64,000 nucleotides of DNA, from the NCBI RefSeq assembly GCF_014705705.1, contig NZ_JACXLD010000001.1, positions 744,001 through 808,000 of the forward strand. Reading direction: 5' to 3'. Below, one piece after another: positions 10,135 to 19,284 of the stretch (position 1 is its first letter; each line of letters starts with the position of its first letter). A program made the translations under genes and the position numbers. The notes below the pieces were generated by a model. The model made no database searches. It saw only the letters and a list, made by a program, of their open reading frames with translations, and had not been told where the DNA came from. The stretch comes from Spongiibacter pelagi (lineage in GTDB: Bacteria; Pseudomonadota; Gammaproteobacteria; Pseudomonadales; Spongiibacteraceae).

Positions 10135-11178
10135 TCACGGCGTAACGGGAGTTTTGCTCTGCTCGCCGGCGATTTCTCTGACCAGTTTGGGTACCAGATA
10201 GCCGGGTAGCAGATTGCGCAGCTCATTTAGCAGTGTCATCGCTTGCTCCTCGCGAACTTCAAAGTGCCCTGCTCCGTTCACACGATCAAGAAGGTGCAGG
10301 TAATAGGGTAGTACACCTGCTTGAAATAACGTGTGACTCAATTGGCACTGAATGACAGCCGTGTCATTGACGCCCCTTAGTATAACGCTTTGGTTTAGTA
10401 ATGCGACCCCAGCGTGTTTGAGTTGGCTTAGGGCTTGAGTGGTGTCTTCGTCTATTTCATTGGCGTGATTGCAGTGAATCACCATGACCACGTTCAAGCG
10501 GGTGCGCTGAAAGAGGCTGATCAATTCCTTTTCAATTCTGGCGGGCAATACCAGCGGGAAGCGGGTATGGATGCGCAGGGTGCGGATATGGGGAATATCG
10601 GCAATTCGCGTGATCAGTTTTTCAAGATAGCTATTGCTGAGCGCCAGTGGATCGCCACCGCTGAGAATTACTTCGTGAATATCGGGCCGGTCGGCAATGT
10701 AATCCAGCGCCTGCTGCCATTCGGTTTGGCTGGGGGCGTTTTCGCTGTAGGGAAAGCTGCGCCGGAAACAGTAGCGGCAATGTACCGCGCAGGCGGAGGT
10801 GGCAATTAACAATACCCGGCCGTGGTATTTGTGGATCAGGCCGGGCACCGGGTTGGCCTCGGCTTCGCCAAGCGGGTCATTGCTGTAGCCCGGAGTGATC
10901 AGTTGTTCTTCCCCGCGCGGCAGAATTTGTAATAGCAGCGGGTCACGCCAGTTTCCGGCTTCCATTTTGGCAACAAATGCTTCCGTTACCCTGAAGGGAA
11001 ATTGCTCAAGGGCTTGGCTGAAGTCGGCTTGGTCGGCAGGGTTTAATCCCAGGCGCTCAAATAGCACGGCTGGGTCGCGAATCATACCGCTTAACTGGGT
11101 TTGCCAGTCTTGCGCACGCCAGTTGGGGCGATTCAATTGGCCATCGGCCTGCCATCTTGTCGTGTTAGCGGGTATCAT
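10135..11178 (-). CDS. epmB: EF-P (R)-beta-lysine-forming 2,3-aminomutase
   Basis: Radical-SAM enzyme (YjeK/EpmB) that converts L-alpha-lysine to (R)-beta-lysine for modification of elongation factor P. The protein is 347 aa from the ATG at 11178; the frame is open 12 codons further but family members start here, and AAGG lies 5 bases upstream. The iron-sulfur cluster cysteines are C130, C134 and C137 in CAVHCRYCFRR. The SGGDPL segment is typical of lysine 2,3-aminomutases. It is divergent from efp with a 47-base intergenic gap, so substrate and modifier are probably co-regulated. Confidence 0.95.
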   Translation of the reverse strand: MIPANTTRWQADGQLNRPNWRAQDWQTQLSGMIRDPAVLFERLGLNPADQADFSQALEQFPFRVTEAFVAKMEAGNWRDPLLLQILPRGEEQLITPGYSNDPLGEAEANPVPGLIHKYHGRVLLIATSACAVHCRYCFRRSFPYSENAPSQTEWQQALDYIADRPDIHEVILSGGDPLALSNSYLEKLITRIADIPHIRTLRIHTRFPLVLPARIEKELISLFQRTRLNVVMVIHCNHANEIDEDTTQALSQLKHAGVALLNQSVILRGVNDTAVIQCQLSHTLFQAGVLPYYLHLLDRVNGAGHFEVREEQAMTLLNELRNLLPGYLVPKLVREIAGEQSKTPVTP

Positions 11179-11225
11179 TACGGCCTTTTGAAAATACTGA
11201 TAGTGAAAAAGCATAGAGGATAATC

Positions 11226-11795
11226 ATGGCCGTCTATTCTACCAATGAATTTCGTTCCGGGCTGAAGGTAATGCTCGACGGCGAGCCCTGCTCCATTCTG
11301 GACAATGAATTTGTTAAGCCCGGCAAAGGTCAGGCATTTAACCGCGTAAAAATGCGCAATCTGAACACCGGTCGTGTTTGGGAGCGGACCTTTAAGTCTG
11401 GCGAGCAATTGGAAGGCGCCGACGTAATGGACCACGAGATGGAGTATCTCTACAACGACGGTGAGTTCTACCACTTTATGGATCCTAAAAGCTTTGAGCA
11501 GGTGCAGGCTGATTTGAAAGCGGTTGGTGACGCATCACAATGGCTGAAAGAACAGGATTTGTGCACGGTAACGCTGTATAACGGCGCACCACTTTCGGTA
11601 ACGCCGCCAAACTTCGTTGAGCTGGAAATCGTGGAAACCGATCCCGGCCTGAAAGGTGATACCGCGCAAGGTGGCACCAAGCCCGCTCGCCTGAGCACCG
11701 GCGCCACGGTAAAAGTCCCTCTGTTTATTACTGAAGGCGAAGTGATTCGCTGCGATACCCGCAGTGGTGAGTACGTTAGCCGCGTTAAGAGCTAA
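11226..11795 (+). CDS. efp: translation elongation factor P
   Basis: EF-P relieves ribosome stalling at polyproline stretches. The protein is 189 aa with three beta-barrel domains. The modified lysine is K34 in the domain I loop KPGKGQAF, which is the site of beta-lysylation in species with EpmA/EpmB, matching the two flanking genes. An AGAGGA Shine-Dalgarno lies 6 bases before the ATG. The stop is 11 bases before epmA, so the two are likely co-transcribed. Confidence 0.97.
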   Translation: MAVYSTNEFRSGLKVMLDGEPCSILDNEFVKPGKGQAFNRVKMRNLNTGRVWERTFKSGEQLEGADVMDHEMEYLYNDGEFYHFMDPKSFEQVQADLKAVGDASQWLKEQDLCTVTLYNGAPLSVTPPNFVELEIVETDPGLKGDTAQGGTKPARLSTGATVKVPLFITEGEVIRCDTRSGEYVSRVKS

Positions 11796-11806
11796 CGCCT
11801 TTCTCT

Positions 11807-12769
11807 ATGAGCGACTGGCAGCCCACAGCATCTATTGATGCGCTTAAACAACGGGCTGCCTTGCTCAATGCCATTCGCGGCTATTTTGCCGAGCGTGGGG
11901 TGATGGAGGTGGAAACGCCTTTGCTCGCTTCCGCTCCGGTGACTGATCCCAATATTGAAGCCATCGCTACCGAGAACCCACTTGGCGGTGAACATCCGCT
12001 ATGGCTACAAACCTCCCCTGAATTTGCCATGAAGCGCTTGCTGGTGGCTGGCTCCGGGGCGATTTATCAAATCTGCAAAGCCTTTAGGCGTGGCGAAAGT
12101 GGGGCGCGCCACAATCCTGAATTCACCATGCTGGAATGGTACCGGCCTGAACTCTCGTTAAATGAACTTATGGACGAGGTGGCCGGTGTAATTGCGCTGG
12201 CGCTAGGTGATTTCCCAGCGGTGAACAAACTCAGTTATCGCCAAGTCTTTAAACAATATCTGAATATTGATCCGCACACTGCTTCTGCGGCTGAGCTTGC
12301 CGGGCTTGCGCGGCAACATCTGGATGTGGGCTTTGACAGCGATGATCCCGACTTGTGGCTGCAATTATTAATGTCCTCGGTTATCGAGCCGGCATTGCCT
12401 GCCCAAAACATTTCCATGATCTATGAGTTTCCGGCGACTCAGGCGGCCTTGGCTAAGATCGAAGACGATGATACCGGCCAGCCGGTGGCAAGGCGTTTTG
12501 AGGCGTTTTATCGGGGTATGGAATTGGCCAATGGCTACGATGAGCTGCAAGATGCCAGTGAGCTGATTCGGCGTATTAGCCGCGATCATGCCCAGCGCCA
12601 AGCTGCTGGGCAGAGTCGGCCACCGATTGATCGCTATTTGCTGAAAGCGATGCAGTCGGGCTTGCCGAATTGTGTGGGCGTGGCAATGGGGTTTGATCGC
12701 TTGGCAATGCTGGCCTGCCAGGCAGGCCGCATTGACGAGGTGATCGCTTTCCCTGTTTCGAGGGTTTAA
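11807..12769 (+). CDS. epmA: EF-P--(R)-beta-lysine ligase
   Basis: EpmA (YjeA/PoxA/GenX), a paralogue of the lysyl-tRNA synthetase class II catalytic domain that lacks the anticodon-binding domain. It ligates (R)-beta-lysine to K34 of EF-P. The length of 320 aa is normal. Motif 2 is seen in FRRGESGARHNPEFTMLEWY and motif 3 in GVAMGFDRLAML. It directly follows efp, with epmB divergent upstream, so the core modification system is contiguous. No EpmC hydroxylase gene is visible in the window. Confidence 0.95.
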   Translation: MSDWQPTASIDALKQRAALLNAIRGYFAERGVMEVETPLLASAPVTDPNIEAIATENPLGGEHPLWLQTSPEFAMKRLLVAGSGAIYQICKAFRRGESGARHNPEFTMLEWYRPELSLNELMDEVAGVIALALGDFPAVNKLSYRQVFKQYLNIDPHTASAAELAGLARQHLDVGFDSDDPDLWLQLLMSSVIEPALPAQNISMIYEFPATQAALAKIEDDDTGQPVARRFEAFYRGMELANGYDELQDASELIRRISRDHAQRQAAGQSRPPIDRYLLKAMQSGLPNCVGVAMGFDRLAMLACQAGRIDEVIAFPVSRV

Positions 12770-12778
12770 GCGAAAGGT

Positions 12779-13906
12779 TTAGCGCTTGCGGATAACCAGG
12801 CTGCCGATCGAATAACCTGCGCCGAAGGAGCAAATTAAGCCGTGATCGCCGGATTTCAGGTCTTCATGGTACAGATTAAAAGCGATAATCGAACCGGCTG
12901 ACGCGGTATTCGCAAAGCGATCAAGAATGATGGGGGCTTCACTTGGCTCGGGGTCGCGGCCCAGCAATTTACGGGCAATCAGCACATTCATATTGATATT
13001 GGCCTGGTGCAGCCACCAGCGCGTAATATCTTCAACTTGAATCCCACAAGACTGCACGTGGGTGGCAATATGCTCGGCGGCCATTGGGCACACTTCCTTA
13101 AATACCTTGCGGCCCTGCTGGTGGAAGTAATTGTGCGGCTGGGCGACAGAATCATCGTTGGCGGTAGCTAAATAGCCAAAGTTTGAACGGATATTGTTCG
13201 AAAAACTGGTTACGGCCTTGGTGCCGAGAATGTCGTAGCTGTGCTCTGACTTACAGGTGTCCGCCCGTTCAACAATCACCGCCGTGGCGACATCACCAAA
13301 AATAAAGTGGCTGTCACGGTCGCGGAAATTCAATTGTGGGCTGGTCAGCTCAGGGTTGATAACCAGTACCGCTTTGGCAGTGCCAGCGGTGACCATTTCC
13401 CAAGCGCGTTGCAGTGCGAAAGTTGCTGCGGAACAGGCCACCAGCATATCGAAGCCAAAGCCTTCAATGCCCAGCTCATTTTGTACTTCAATCGCAATAG
13501 CGGGGTAGGCGCGCTGGGTGTAGGCACACGACACAATCACCGCATCGATATCTGCGGGCGATTTATTGGCGGCGGCCAGTGCTTTGCGGGCGGCGGCAAC
13601 GGCCATCTCGGCTTGGTCGCTGATCTGCTCTTCGGGGCGCACCGGAATGCGTGGCGTCATGCGATCGATATCGAGAATACCGTCTTTCACATAGACGTAG
13701 CGCGACTTAATGCCCGAGGCTTTTTCGATAAATTCAGCAGTAGACAGGGGTTTTTCTTCCACCTCGCCTAGCTGGATGGCGGCGGCGTTTTGGGTGTTGA
13801 ATTGGGTGGCGTAAGCATTGTAGGCCTCAACCAATTCTTCATTGCTGATGGTGTTTTCGGGCGTCCATAAGCCGGTTCCGCTTATGACCACTTGGGTATT
13901 GGACAT
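12779..13906 (-). CDS. 3-oxoacyl-ACP synthase III-like condensing enzyme
   Basis: A 375-aa FabH-fold ketosynthase with the catalytic triad C158 (VACSAAT), H300 (WWLHQAN) and N333 (FANTASAGS). It is longer than housekeeping FabH (about 320 aa), with an insertion near residues 35-95. This resembles the FabH-like enzymes of Pseudomonas that condense medium-chain acyl-CoAs with malonyl-ACP (PA3286 type), linking beta-oxidation to fatty-acid synthesis. That substrate is inferred from family resemblance. A HMG-CoA-synthase- or OleA-like role is less likely. It stands alone, convergent with epmA and divergent from the acylase gene. Confidence 0.8.
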   Translation of the reverse strand: MSNTQVVISGTGLWTPENTISNEELVEAYNAYATQFNTQNAAAIQLGEVEEKPLSTAEFIEKASGIKSRYVYVKDGILDIDRMTPRIPVRPEEQISDQAEMAVAAARKALAAANKSPADIDAVIVSCAYTQRAYPAIAIEVQNELGIEGFGFDMLVACSAATFALQRAWEMVTAGTAKAVLVINPELTSPQLNFRDRDSHFIFGDVATAVIVERADTCKSEHSYDILGTKAVTSFSNNIRSNFGYLATANDDSVAQPHNYFHQQGRKVFKEVCPMAAEHIATHVQSCGIQVEDITRWWLHQANINMNVLIARKLLGRDPEPSEAPIILDRFANTASAGSIIAFNLYHEDLKSGDHGLICSFGAGYSIGSLVIRKR

Positions 13907-14125
13907 CGTTCTCTCCCCGTTCTAATGTTATAGCCGTCAATTTTGAAGCAAAAACACAGTTAGGGCCAGTTGGATTGTGTTTTCGGGCGTAATCTCTCGG
14001 TCTAACGATGCGAATTTGTCACATTGTGTCGTAACGCTGGCTTTGAAATAATGCGGCTCCTTAGGGTTGTACAACAATAACAGTGATGCACCCACCTGAT
14101 TGGGTGTCGTTCGTGGTAGCAAAAA

Positions 14126-16618
14126 ATGAAAAATACATTATCTCGCAAGCCATCATTACGCATGGCGGTACTGCCTTTGTTCGCTATCTCTCTCGGACTG
14201 ACCGCCTGTGGCGGTAGTGGCGGCGGTGGCGTGTCGGGATCAACGCCGGACGTAGAGCAGGGTGATCAACTCGCTGCCAAAATTCGTCGCAGTGACTACG
14301 GTATTGTTCATATTGAAGCGCAAGACAATATCAGCCTCGGGTTTGGTTACGCCTACGCCTTTGCGCAGGATAACCTCTGCGCGATTGCCGATAGTTATGT
14401 CACGGTGAATGGCGAGCGCAGCAAGTATTTTGGCCCGGAAAATAGCTGGGAATTTACCGGCAACGGCACGGTAAACAACAATCTCAATTCAGATTTTTTC
14501 TTCAAGTTACTGATCGCCGAACAGCGGGTTGAAAATCTGTTGGCGTTGGCGCCGCCGGCGGGGCCACGGCCAGAAGTTCGGGAATTAATCAGCGGTTACG
14601 TCAAAGGCTATAACCGGTATCTGCAAGACACCGGGGTGGATAATCTCCCTGATCCCACCTGTCGAGGCGCGGAGTGGGTGCGTGAAATCTCCGAGATGGA
14701 CGTTTACCGGCGTTTCTATCAGCTGGCCCTGCTGGGGTCGTCGGCAGTCGCGATTGATGGCATTGGTAGCGCGCAACCGCCGGGGCCAGATTCACTCGGG
14801 ACACTGCCGCTCAGCCCCGAGGATATTGCCTCGCAATTGGGAGCCAGCTGGAAGGGCGTACAGATCGGCAGTAATGCCATTGCCTTGGGAAGTGAGGCGA
14901 CCCAGAACGGTCGCGGCATGTTGCTTGGCAACCCACACTTTCCTTGGAATGGTACTGAGCGTTTTTATCAGGCGCATTTAACCATTCCGGGAGAATTGGA
15001 TGTTACCGGCGGCAGCTTATTCGGGGTGCCTTTGGTTCTCATCGGCTATAACAAGGACTTGGCGTGGAGCCATACCGTTTCCAGTGCGTGGCGATTTACC
15101 CCTTATCGCCTGCAATTGGTGCCCGGTCAGGCAACGTCCTATTTAGTTGATGGTCAGCCTGAAGACATGACGGCTTGGCCATTGACCGTAGAAGCACAAG
15201 TTCCGGATGGCGGTCTGCAAACCGTGGAGCGCACGCTATATACCAGCCGCTGGGGGCCGGTATTTACCAGCTTGTTGGGCTTGCCCTTATTTCCGTGGTT
15301 GCCAACGGAAGCCTATGCCATGGCGGATGCCAATGCGACTAACTTCCGCTATGTGAATCATTTTTGGGAAACCAATCGCGCCAGTTCAAGCCGTGAATTA
15401 TTAGCGGTGCTTGAACGCAATCAGGGCATTCCTTGGGTCAATACCATTGCTGCAGATAGTGCGGGTGAAGCGCTCTACGCGGATATTTCGGTCACTCCCA
15501 ATGTCAGCGACGATATGATGATTAGCTGTGGCGCACCTTTGGGGTTGGTTACCGGGCCGGTATTAGGTTTGCCGGTGTTGGATGGTTCGCGCAGCACATG
15601 CGCTTGGCTGAATGACGATGATGCGATCCAGGCGGGAACCATTGGGCCGGCGAAAATGCCACACCTGTTTCGGCGGGATTATGTTACCAACTCCAATGAT
15701 AGTTACTGGCTGTCGAACCCTAATGAGCCCTTGGAAGGTTTTGCTCGAATTATCGGTGATGAAGGCACTGAGCGAACCATGCGCACTCGATTGGGCTTGG
15801 TGATGGTCGAGGAGCGCTTGAGTGGTTCAGATGGCTTGCCCGGTAATCGCTTTACTCGCCAGCAACTGCAAGATTTGCTGTTTAACGATCGTCAGCACGC
15901 GGCGGAATTATGGCTGGATGATTTGCTTACTGGCTGCGTGGCGATGCCCTTAGTGGTCGGCACAGGCGGGCCGGTGCAATCCGCAGAGGCCTGCGCTGCG
16001 CTCTCTGGCTGGGACCGCACCGACAAATTGGATAGCCCCGGCGCGCTGCTGTTCCGGCGCTTTGCCCAGAATCTGTTTATTACCACCGTGCCCTCGGGAA
16101 CCTCGGCGTCACAGCTCAATTTTGTCGATGTTTGGACAACGCCTTTTGACGTCAATAATCCGGTTTACACCCCCTCTGGGCTGAACGTGCTCAATCCTCA
16201 TGTAAATTACGCACTGGGCAGTGCGATCAGTGATTTGCAGGGTGCGGGAAAAGCCATGGATGAAAGTTTACGCACCAGCGCCACTGAATCGCGCGGTGCA
16301 GAGATTATTCCGATTCATGGCGGCCCCGGCAGCTTGGGTGTCTTTAATGCCATCAGTAATAAATGGGATGCGGCGGCGGGTTACACCGACGTGGTGCATG
16401 GCGCCAGCTATGTGCAAGTGGTGAGCTTTGATGGCGATGCCTGTCCGGATGCGCGCACGATTCTCACCTATTCTCAGAGCACCAATCCGGACTCGCCGCA
16501 TTTTGCCGATCAGACGCGGCTCTATTCGCAGAGCGGCTGGGTGCGGCCTCAATTTTGTGAATCGGAATTGCAGGGAAAAATCACCGAGACACTGGAGCTG
16601 AGTCAGCCCCTCGATTAA
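14126..16618 (+). CDS. penicillin/AHL acylase-family lipoprotein
   Basis: An N-terminal nucleophile (Ntn) amidohydrolase of 830 aa. A signal peptide ends in a lipobox LTAC with C28, followed by a Gly/Ser linker, so it is probably a lipid-anchored envelope protein. The self-cleavage site is G248|S249 in GSNAIAL; S249 would become the N-terminal nucleophile of the beta chain. Family members hydrolyse penicillins, acyl-homoserine lactones or other N-acyl amides; the substrate cannot be read from sequence. Most characterised members are periplasmic and not lipoproteins. Its 3' end overlaps the convergent oxidoreductase gene by 4 bases. Confidence 0.85.
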   Translation: MKNTLSRKPSLRMAVLPLFAISLGLTACGGSGGGGVSGSTPDVEQGDQLAAKIRRSDYGIVHIEAQDNISLGFGYAYAFAQDNLCAIADSYVTVNGERSKYFGPENSWEFTGNGTVNNNLNSDFFFKLLIAEQRVENLLALAPPAGPRPEVRELISGYVKGYNRYLQDTGVDNLPDPTCRGAEWVREISEMDVYRRFYQLALLGSSAVAIDGIGSAQPPGPDSLGTLPLSPEDIASQLGASWKGVQIGSNAIALGSEATQNGRGMLLGNPHFPWNGTERFYQAHLTIPGELDVTGGSLFGVPLVLIGYNKDLAWSHTVSSAWRFTPYRLQLVPGQATSYLVDGQPEDMTAWPLTVEAQVPDGGLQTVERTLYTSRWGPVFTSLLGLPLFPWLPTEAYAMADANATNFRYVNHFWETNRASSSRELLAVLERNQGIPWVNTIAADSAGEALYADISVTPNVSDDMMISCGAPLGLVTGPVLGLPVLDGSRSTCAWLNDDDAIQAGTIGPAKMPHLFRRDYVTNSNDSYWLSNPNEPLEGFARIIGDEGTERTMRTRLGLVMVEERLSGSDGLPGNRFTRQQLQDLLFNDRQHAAELWLDDLLTGCVAMPLVVGTGGPVQSAEACAALSGWDRTDKLDSPGALLFRRFAQNLFITTVPSGTSASQLNFVDVWTTPFDVNNPVYTPSGLNVLNPHVNYALGSAISDLQGAGKAMDESLRTSATESRGAEIIPIHGGPGSLGVFNAISNKWDAAAGYTDVVHGASYVQVVSFDGDACPDARTILTYSQSTNPDSPHFADQTRLYSQSGWVRPQFCESELQGKITETLELSQPLD

Positions 16619-17871
16619 TGCTGCGTACGGGCCTCAATTTTTTCTGAGGCCCGTATTTCATTCAGTGCAGCATCATTGGGTTCATTTAAAATGCAGTAGG
16701 TACCGGCACGGTTGTAAATCTGCGCGACGCAGCCATTGCAATTGGTACAGCCGGATTGCTTGAGTTGACCGCTGGCAAATTTATTTGGCAGCGCCGGGTC
16801 GTGAAGTAAGACGCGGGCCATGGCGACAGCGTCAAAGCCTTCTTCCAAACTTTGCTCAATATTGGCGAGGCTTTTTACACCGCCCAAATAGGCCAGTGGT
16901 ATTGATACCGCTTCTCTGACCTTCAATGAATACTCTCTGAAATACCGCTCCTTAAATTTCAATCCCTTGGGTGTGCCCAGTGCGGCGACTTTCATCAATA
17001 AGCGTTGTAGCGGCTGGTGCTTAAACACTTTGGCAAACTCCTCCTGATTGAGAGGACTGCCAAACATAAACCAGGTGGATTCGACATTGCGACCGCCAGA
17101 TAACACCAACATATCGGCGCCGGCTTTCTCGAGGACTTGCGCGGTAATGGCGGCGTCTTCCGCCGTCGCGCCACCGCGAACCCCATCGGCAACATTGATC
17201 TTGGCGATCACGGCCATCTCTTGCCCAACCGCCTGCTTAACGGCGCTCAATACGCGTGCGGGAAATCGCGCTCGGTTTTCGGCGCTGCCGCCGTATTCAT
17301 CATTGCGCGTATTGCTCAGTGGCGAAATAAATTGATTGAGCAGATAGCCGTGGCCCATATGGATTTCCACCGCATCAAAGCCGGCGCGCTGGGCCAGTTT
17401 TGCGCCGTCGACAAATTCCTGAATAACCTGAGCCATGTCTCGCTCATTCATGGCGCGCTGCAAAATATTGCCGTGAAACAGGCCGGCGACATTGATTCCG
17501 CTTGAAGCGCTAATCGTTCGGTGCGGCACAAAAATACTGGTCACGAATGAGCCGCCATGAGTGATTTGCAGGGCGGCTTTGCCACCTTCTTGATGTACCG
17601 CCTCGGTAATCGCTTGCAGGTCTGGCAGCACTTCTTCACGCAGCCAGAGTTGATCTGGCAGGGTGCGGCCAACCTTGGCGACGGCAGCGTAGGCGAGTGT
17701 GGTGAGGGCCACGCCGCCAGCGGCTAAATCGCGATGATGCTTTAGCAGAGCTTGGGTGGGGAATCCCGCGCGGTACATATTTTCATTGGCGCCGGACTTG
17801 ATAAAGCGGTTGCGCAGGGTGATCGGGCCGACGTGCAGAGGGCTAAAAGCAGCGTGCTCGGTTGTGCTCAT
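16615..17871 (-). CDS. NADH:flavin oxidoreductase (Old Yellow Enzyme family) with Cys-rich tail
   Basis: A 418-aa FMN-dependent TIM-barrel oxidoreductase. It starts FSPLHVGPITLRNRFIKSG and contains the HMGHGYLLNQFISP loop and the NTRNDEYGG segment. The C-terminus carries C-x2-C-x2-C-x11-C (CTNCNGC ... C), which resembles the [4Fe-4S] ligand set of 2,4-dienoyl-CoA and enoate reductases (there usually x2, x3, x11). The FAD/NAD domain that follows in those enzymes is absent. Likely reactions are reduction of an activated C=C bond or of nitro compounds; the substrate is unknown. A perfect inverted repeat lies in its last codons. Confidence 0.8.
   Translation of the reverse strand: MSTTEHAAFSPLHVGPITLRNRFIKSGANENMYRAGFPTQALLKHHRDLAAGGVALTTLAYAAVAKVGRTLPDQLWLREEVLPDLQAITEAVHQEGGKAALQITHGGSFVTSIFVPHRTISASSGINVAGLFHGNILQRAMNERDMAQVIQEFVDGAKLAQRAGFDAVEIHMGHGYLLNQFISPLSNTRNDEYGGSAENRARFPARVLSAVKQAVGQEMAVIAKINVADGVRGGATAEDAAITAQVLEKAGADMLVLSGGRNVESTWFMFGSPLNQEEFAKVFKHQPLQRLLMKVAALGTPKGLKFKERYFREYSLKVREAVSIPLAYLGGVKSLANIEQSLEEGFDAVAMARVLLHDPALPNKFASGQLKQSGCTNCNGCVAQIYNRAGTYCILNEPNDAALNEIRASEKIEARTQH
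16626..16655 (+). terminator. candidate terminator of the acylase gene inside the convergent gene
   Basis: A perfect 11-bp stem TACGGGCCTCA / TGAGGCCCGTA with an 8-base loop, followed by TTTC, begins 8 bases after the acylase stop codon. It lies within the final codons of the oppositely oriented oxidoreductase gene, so it constrains both the coding sequence and the hairpin. Confidence 0.55.
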
Positions 17872-17957
17872 AGTGGGTCATTATTATTGTGAGTTTGAAA
17901 CGCCGATTGTCGGTAATAAACCGCCGTTAGGCATCCTTCATATTGAGGGGGATGTGG

Positions 17958-18857
17958 TTAAAGTATCTCCGCCATTAATTCCAGCATTCGCTGGCGCAGC
18001 CACTGGTTGGCGGGGTCGAGATGATCGCGGCGATGCCATGTCATATACATTGTTAGTGGCGGGCTTTTAAAGGGCAGCGGCGCAAAATCAAAATCCTGCA
18101 TATTCACCCGCGACATCAGGCTGGGTAGGGTGGCAATGCGATCACTGCCTTTTAAAAATGCCGCAACGGCTGAAAAATTAGGAACAGAAGTGCGTGCCTG
18201 TTGTAGGGCTTTGCCGAGATGGTCGCGCACGGTTTTCATCGCGGTGTGCTCGTCAGAAAACCGCACTTCTATGTAATCTGCTTCCAGAAATTCCGCCCGA
18301 CTTTTGGGTGGCTGGCGTTTTGTCGCGTCATAAAAGCACACCACTTTGTCGTCAAACAGACGGGTCTGAAAAATATTCGGCCCTTCTGGTGGGTAGGGAG
18401 TGACCACCAATTGGCAGCGGGCTTCTTGTAATAGCTCCAGCGATTGATTGCCGCTGGCGGTAAACCGAAAGCGCACGTCGATGCCTTCATCGAGCAAGCG
18501 GCGATTCAACTCGGGAAAAATTAATTCCCGCTGAAAATCATTGGCGGCAATGGTGAATTCCAGTGCGCTGACTCTGGGGTCAAACACCCGCTCATCCGTC
18601 AGCGATTTCAAACTATCTAATACCGCCCGCACCGGCTCCTGCAGTGCAGTGGCGCGCTCGGTGGGCACAATGCCGCGTCCTGCGCGAACAAAAAGTGGAT
18701 CGCCCAGTGTGAGGCGCAGCTTGTCTAAAAGGTGGCTGACGGCAGATTGGGTTACGCCAAGACGGGCGGCGGCTTTGGAGATGGAGCGCTCCTCCAGCAC
18801 CATTAAAAAGGTTCGCAGGCTGCGGCCATCTAAAGATAAGAAATCGATTTTATTCAT
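17958..18857 (-). CDS. LysR-family transcriptional regulator
   Basis: A 299-aa LysR regulator from the start at 18857 (MNKIDFLSLDGRSL). An N-terminal winged helix-turn-helix (SISKAAARLGVTQSAVSHLLDKLR, about residues 24-50) is followed by a periplasmic-binding-protein-like effector domain. The frame is open further upstream (to 18968) but that part is not family-like. It sits beside the oxidoreductase gene on the same strand and is divergent from the DUF2218/MFS pair. By the usual LysR habit it may regulate either neighbour; the effector is unknown. Confidence 0.88.
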   Translation of the reverse strand: MNKIDFLSLDGRSLRTFLMVLEERSISKAAARLGVTQSAVSHLLDKLRLTLGDPLFVRAGRGIVPTERATALQEPVRAVLDSLKSLTDERVFDPRVSALEFTIAANDFQRELIFPELNRRLLDEGIDVRFRFTASGNQSLELLQEARCQLVVTPYPPEGPNIFQTRLFDDKVVCFYDATKRQPPKSRAEFLEADYIEVRFSDEHTAMKTVRDHLGKALQQARTSVPNFSAVAAFLKGSDRIATLPSLMSRVNMQDFDFAPLPFKSPPLTMYMTWHRRDHLDPANQWLRQRMLELMAEIL

Positions 18858-18962
18858 ATCTAATATGAGTTGATCACTGTTTTTTCGAATTGTAGATTGG
18901 CACAAAATGAAACTCATCTGAAGTCGAACGGCTTTATATTTTGAAACTTTGAGGTTTTTTTC

Positions 18963-19253
18963 ATGCACACAGAAGCCATTGTTAAAGCTGAAAACAGTGA
19001 AATTTACTTAAAAAAACTCTGTAAACACTTTGCCCACAAAGTGCCCGCAACACTGAATGGCACACAGGGTATTATCGATTTTCCGTTTGGCCGCTGCCTG
19101 CTGAACGCGGAGGAAGGCCATTTAAAAATGAATATTGAACTGTCGGATAAGGCCCAGGTGGCCCAGGCCGAAGAAGTGATGGCAGTGCATTTGAAACGCA
19201 TGGCAAGCAAAGAGGCGCTGCTGGTTAATTGGAATCGCGTGGCGGCGAGCTGA
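18963..19253 (+). CDS. DUF2218 family protein
   Basis: A 96-aa soluble protein starting MHTEAIVKAENSEIYLKKLCKHFAHK. It matches in length and pattern the DUF2218 family, small alpha/beta proteins often next to transporters or iron-related genes; the biochemical role is not established. It is 31 bases upstream of the MFS transporter on the same strand and divergent from the LysR regulator, so the two genes likely form one unit. Confidence 0.75.
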   Translation: MHTEAIVKAENSEIYLKKLCKHFAHKVPATLNGTQGIIDFPFGRCLLNAEEGHLKMNIELSDKAQVAQAEEVMAVHLKRMASKEALLVNWNRVAAS

Positions 19254-19284
19254 AGGCGTTTTCTACGATTTTTGAGTATTTGTT

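Noticed and set aside
13951-13983. AAAACACA ... TGTGTTTT inverted repeat upstream of the acylase gene
   Set aside because: Short A/T-rich arms with a 17-base spacer; expected by chance at this length.
13937-14122. 61-aa minus-strand frame upstream of the acylase gene
   Set aside because: No RBS, no recognisable domain, and it occupies the promoter region of two divergent genes.
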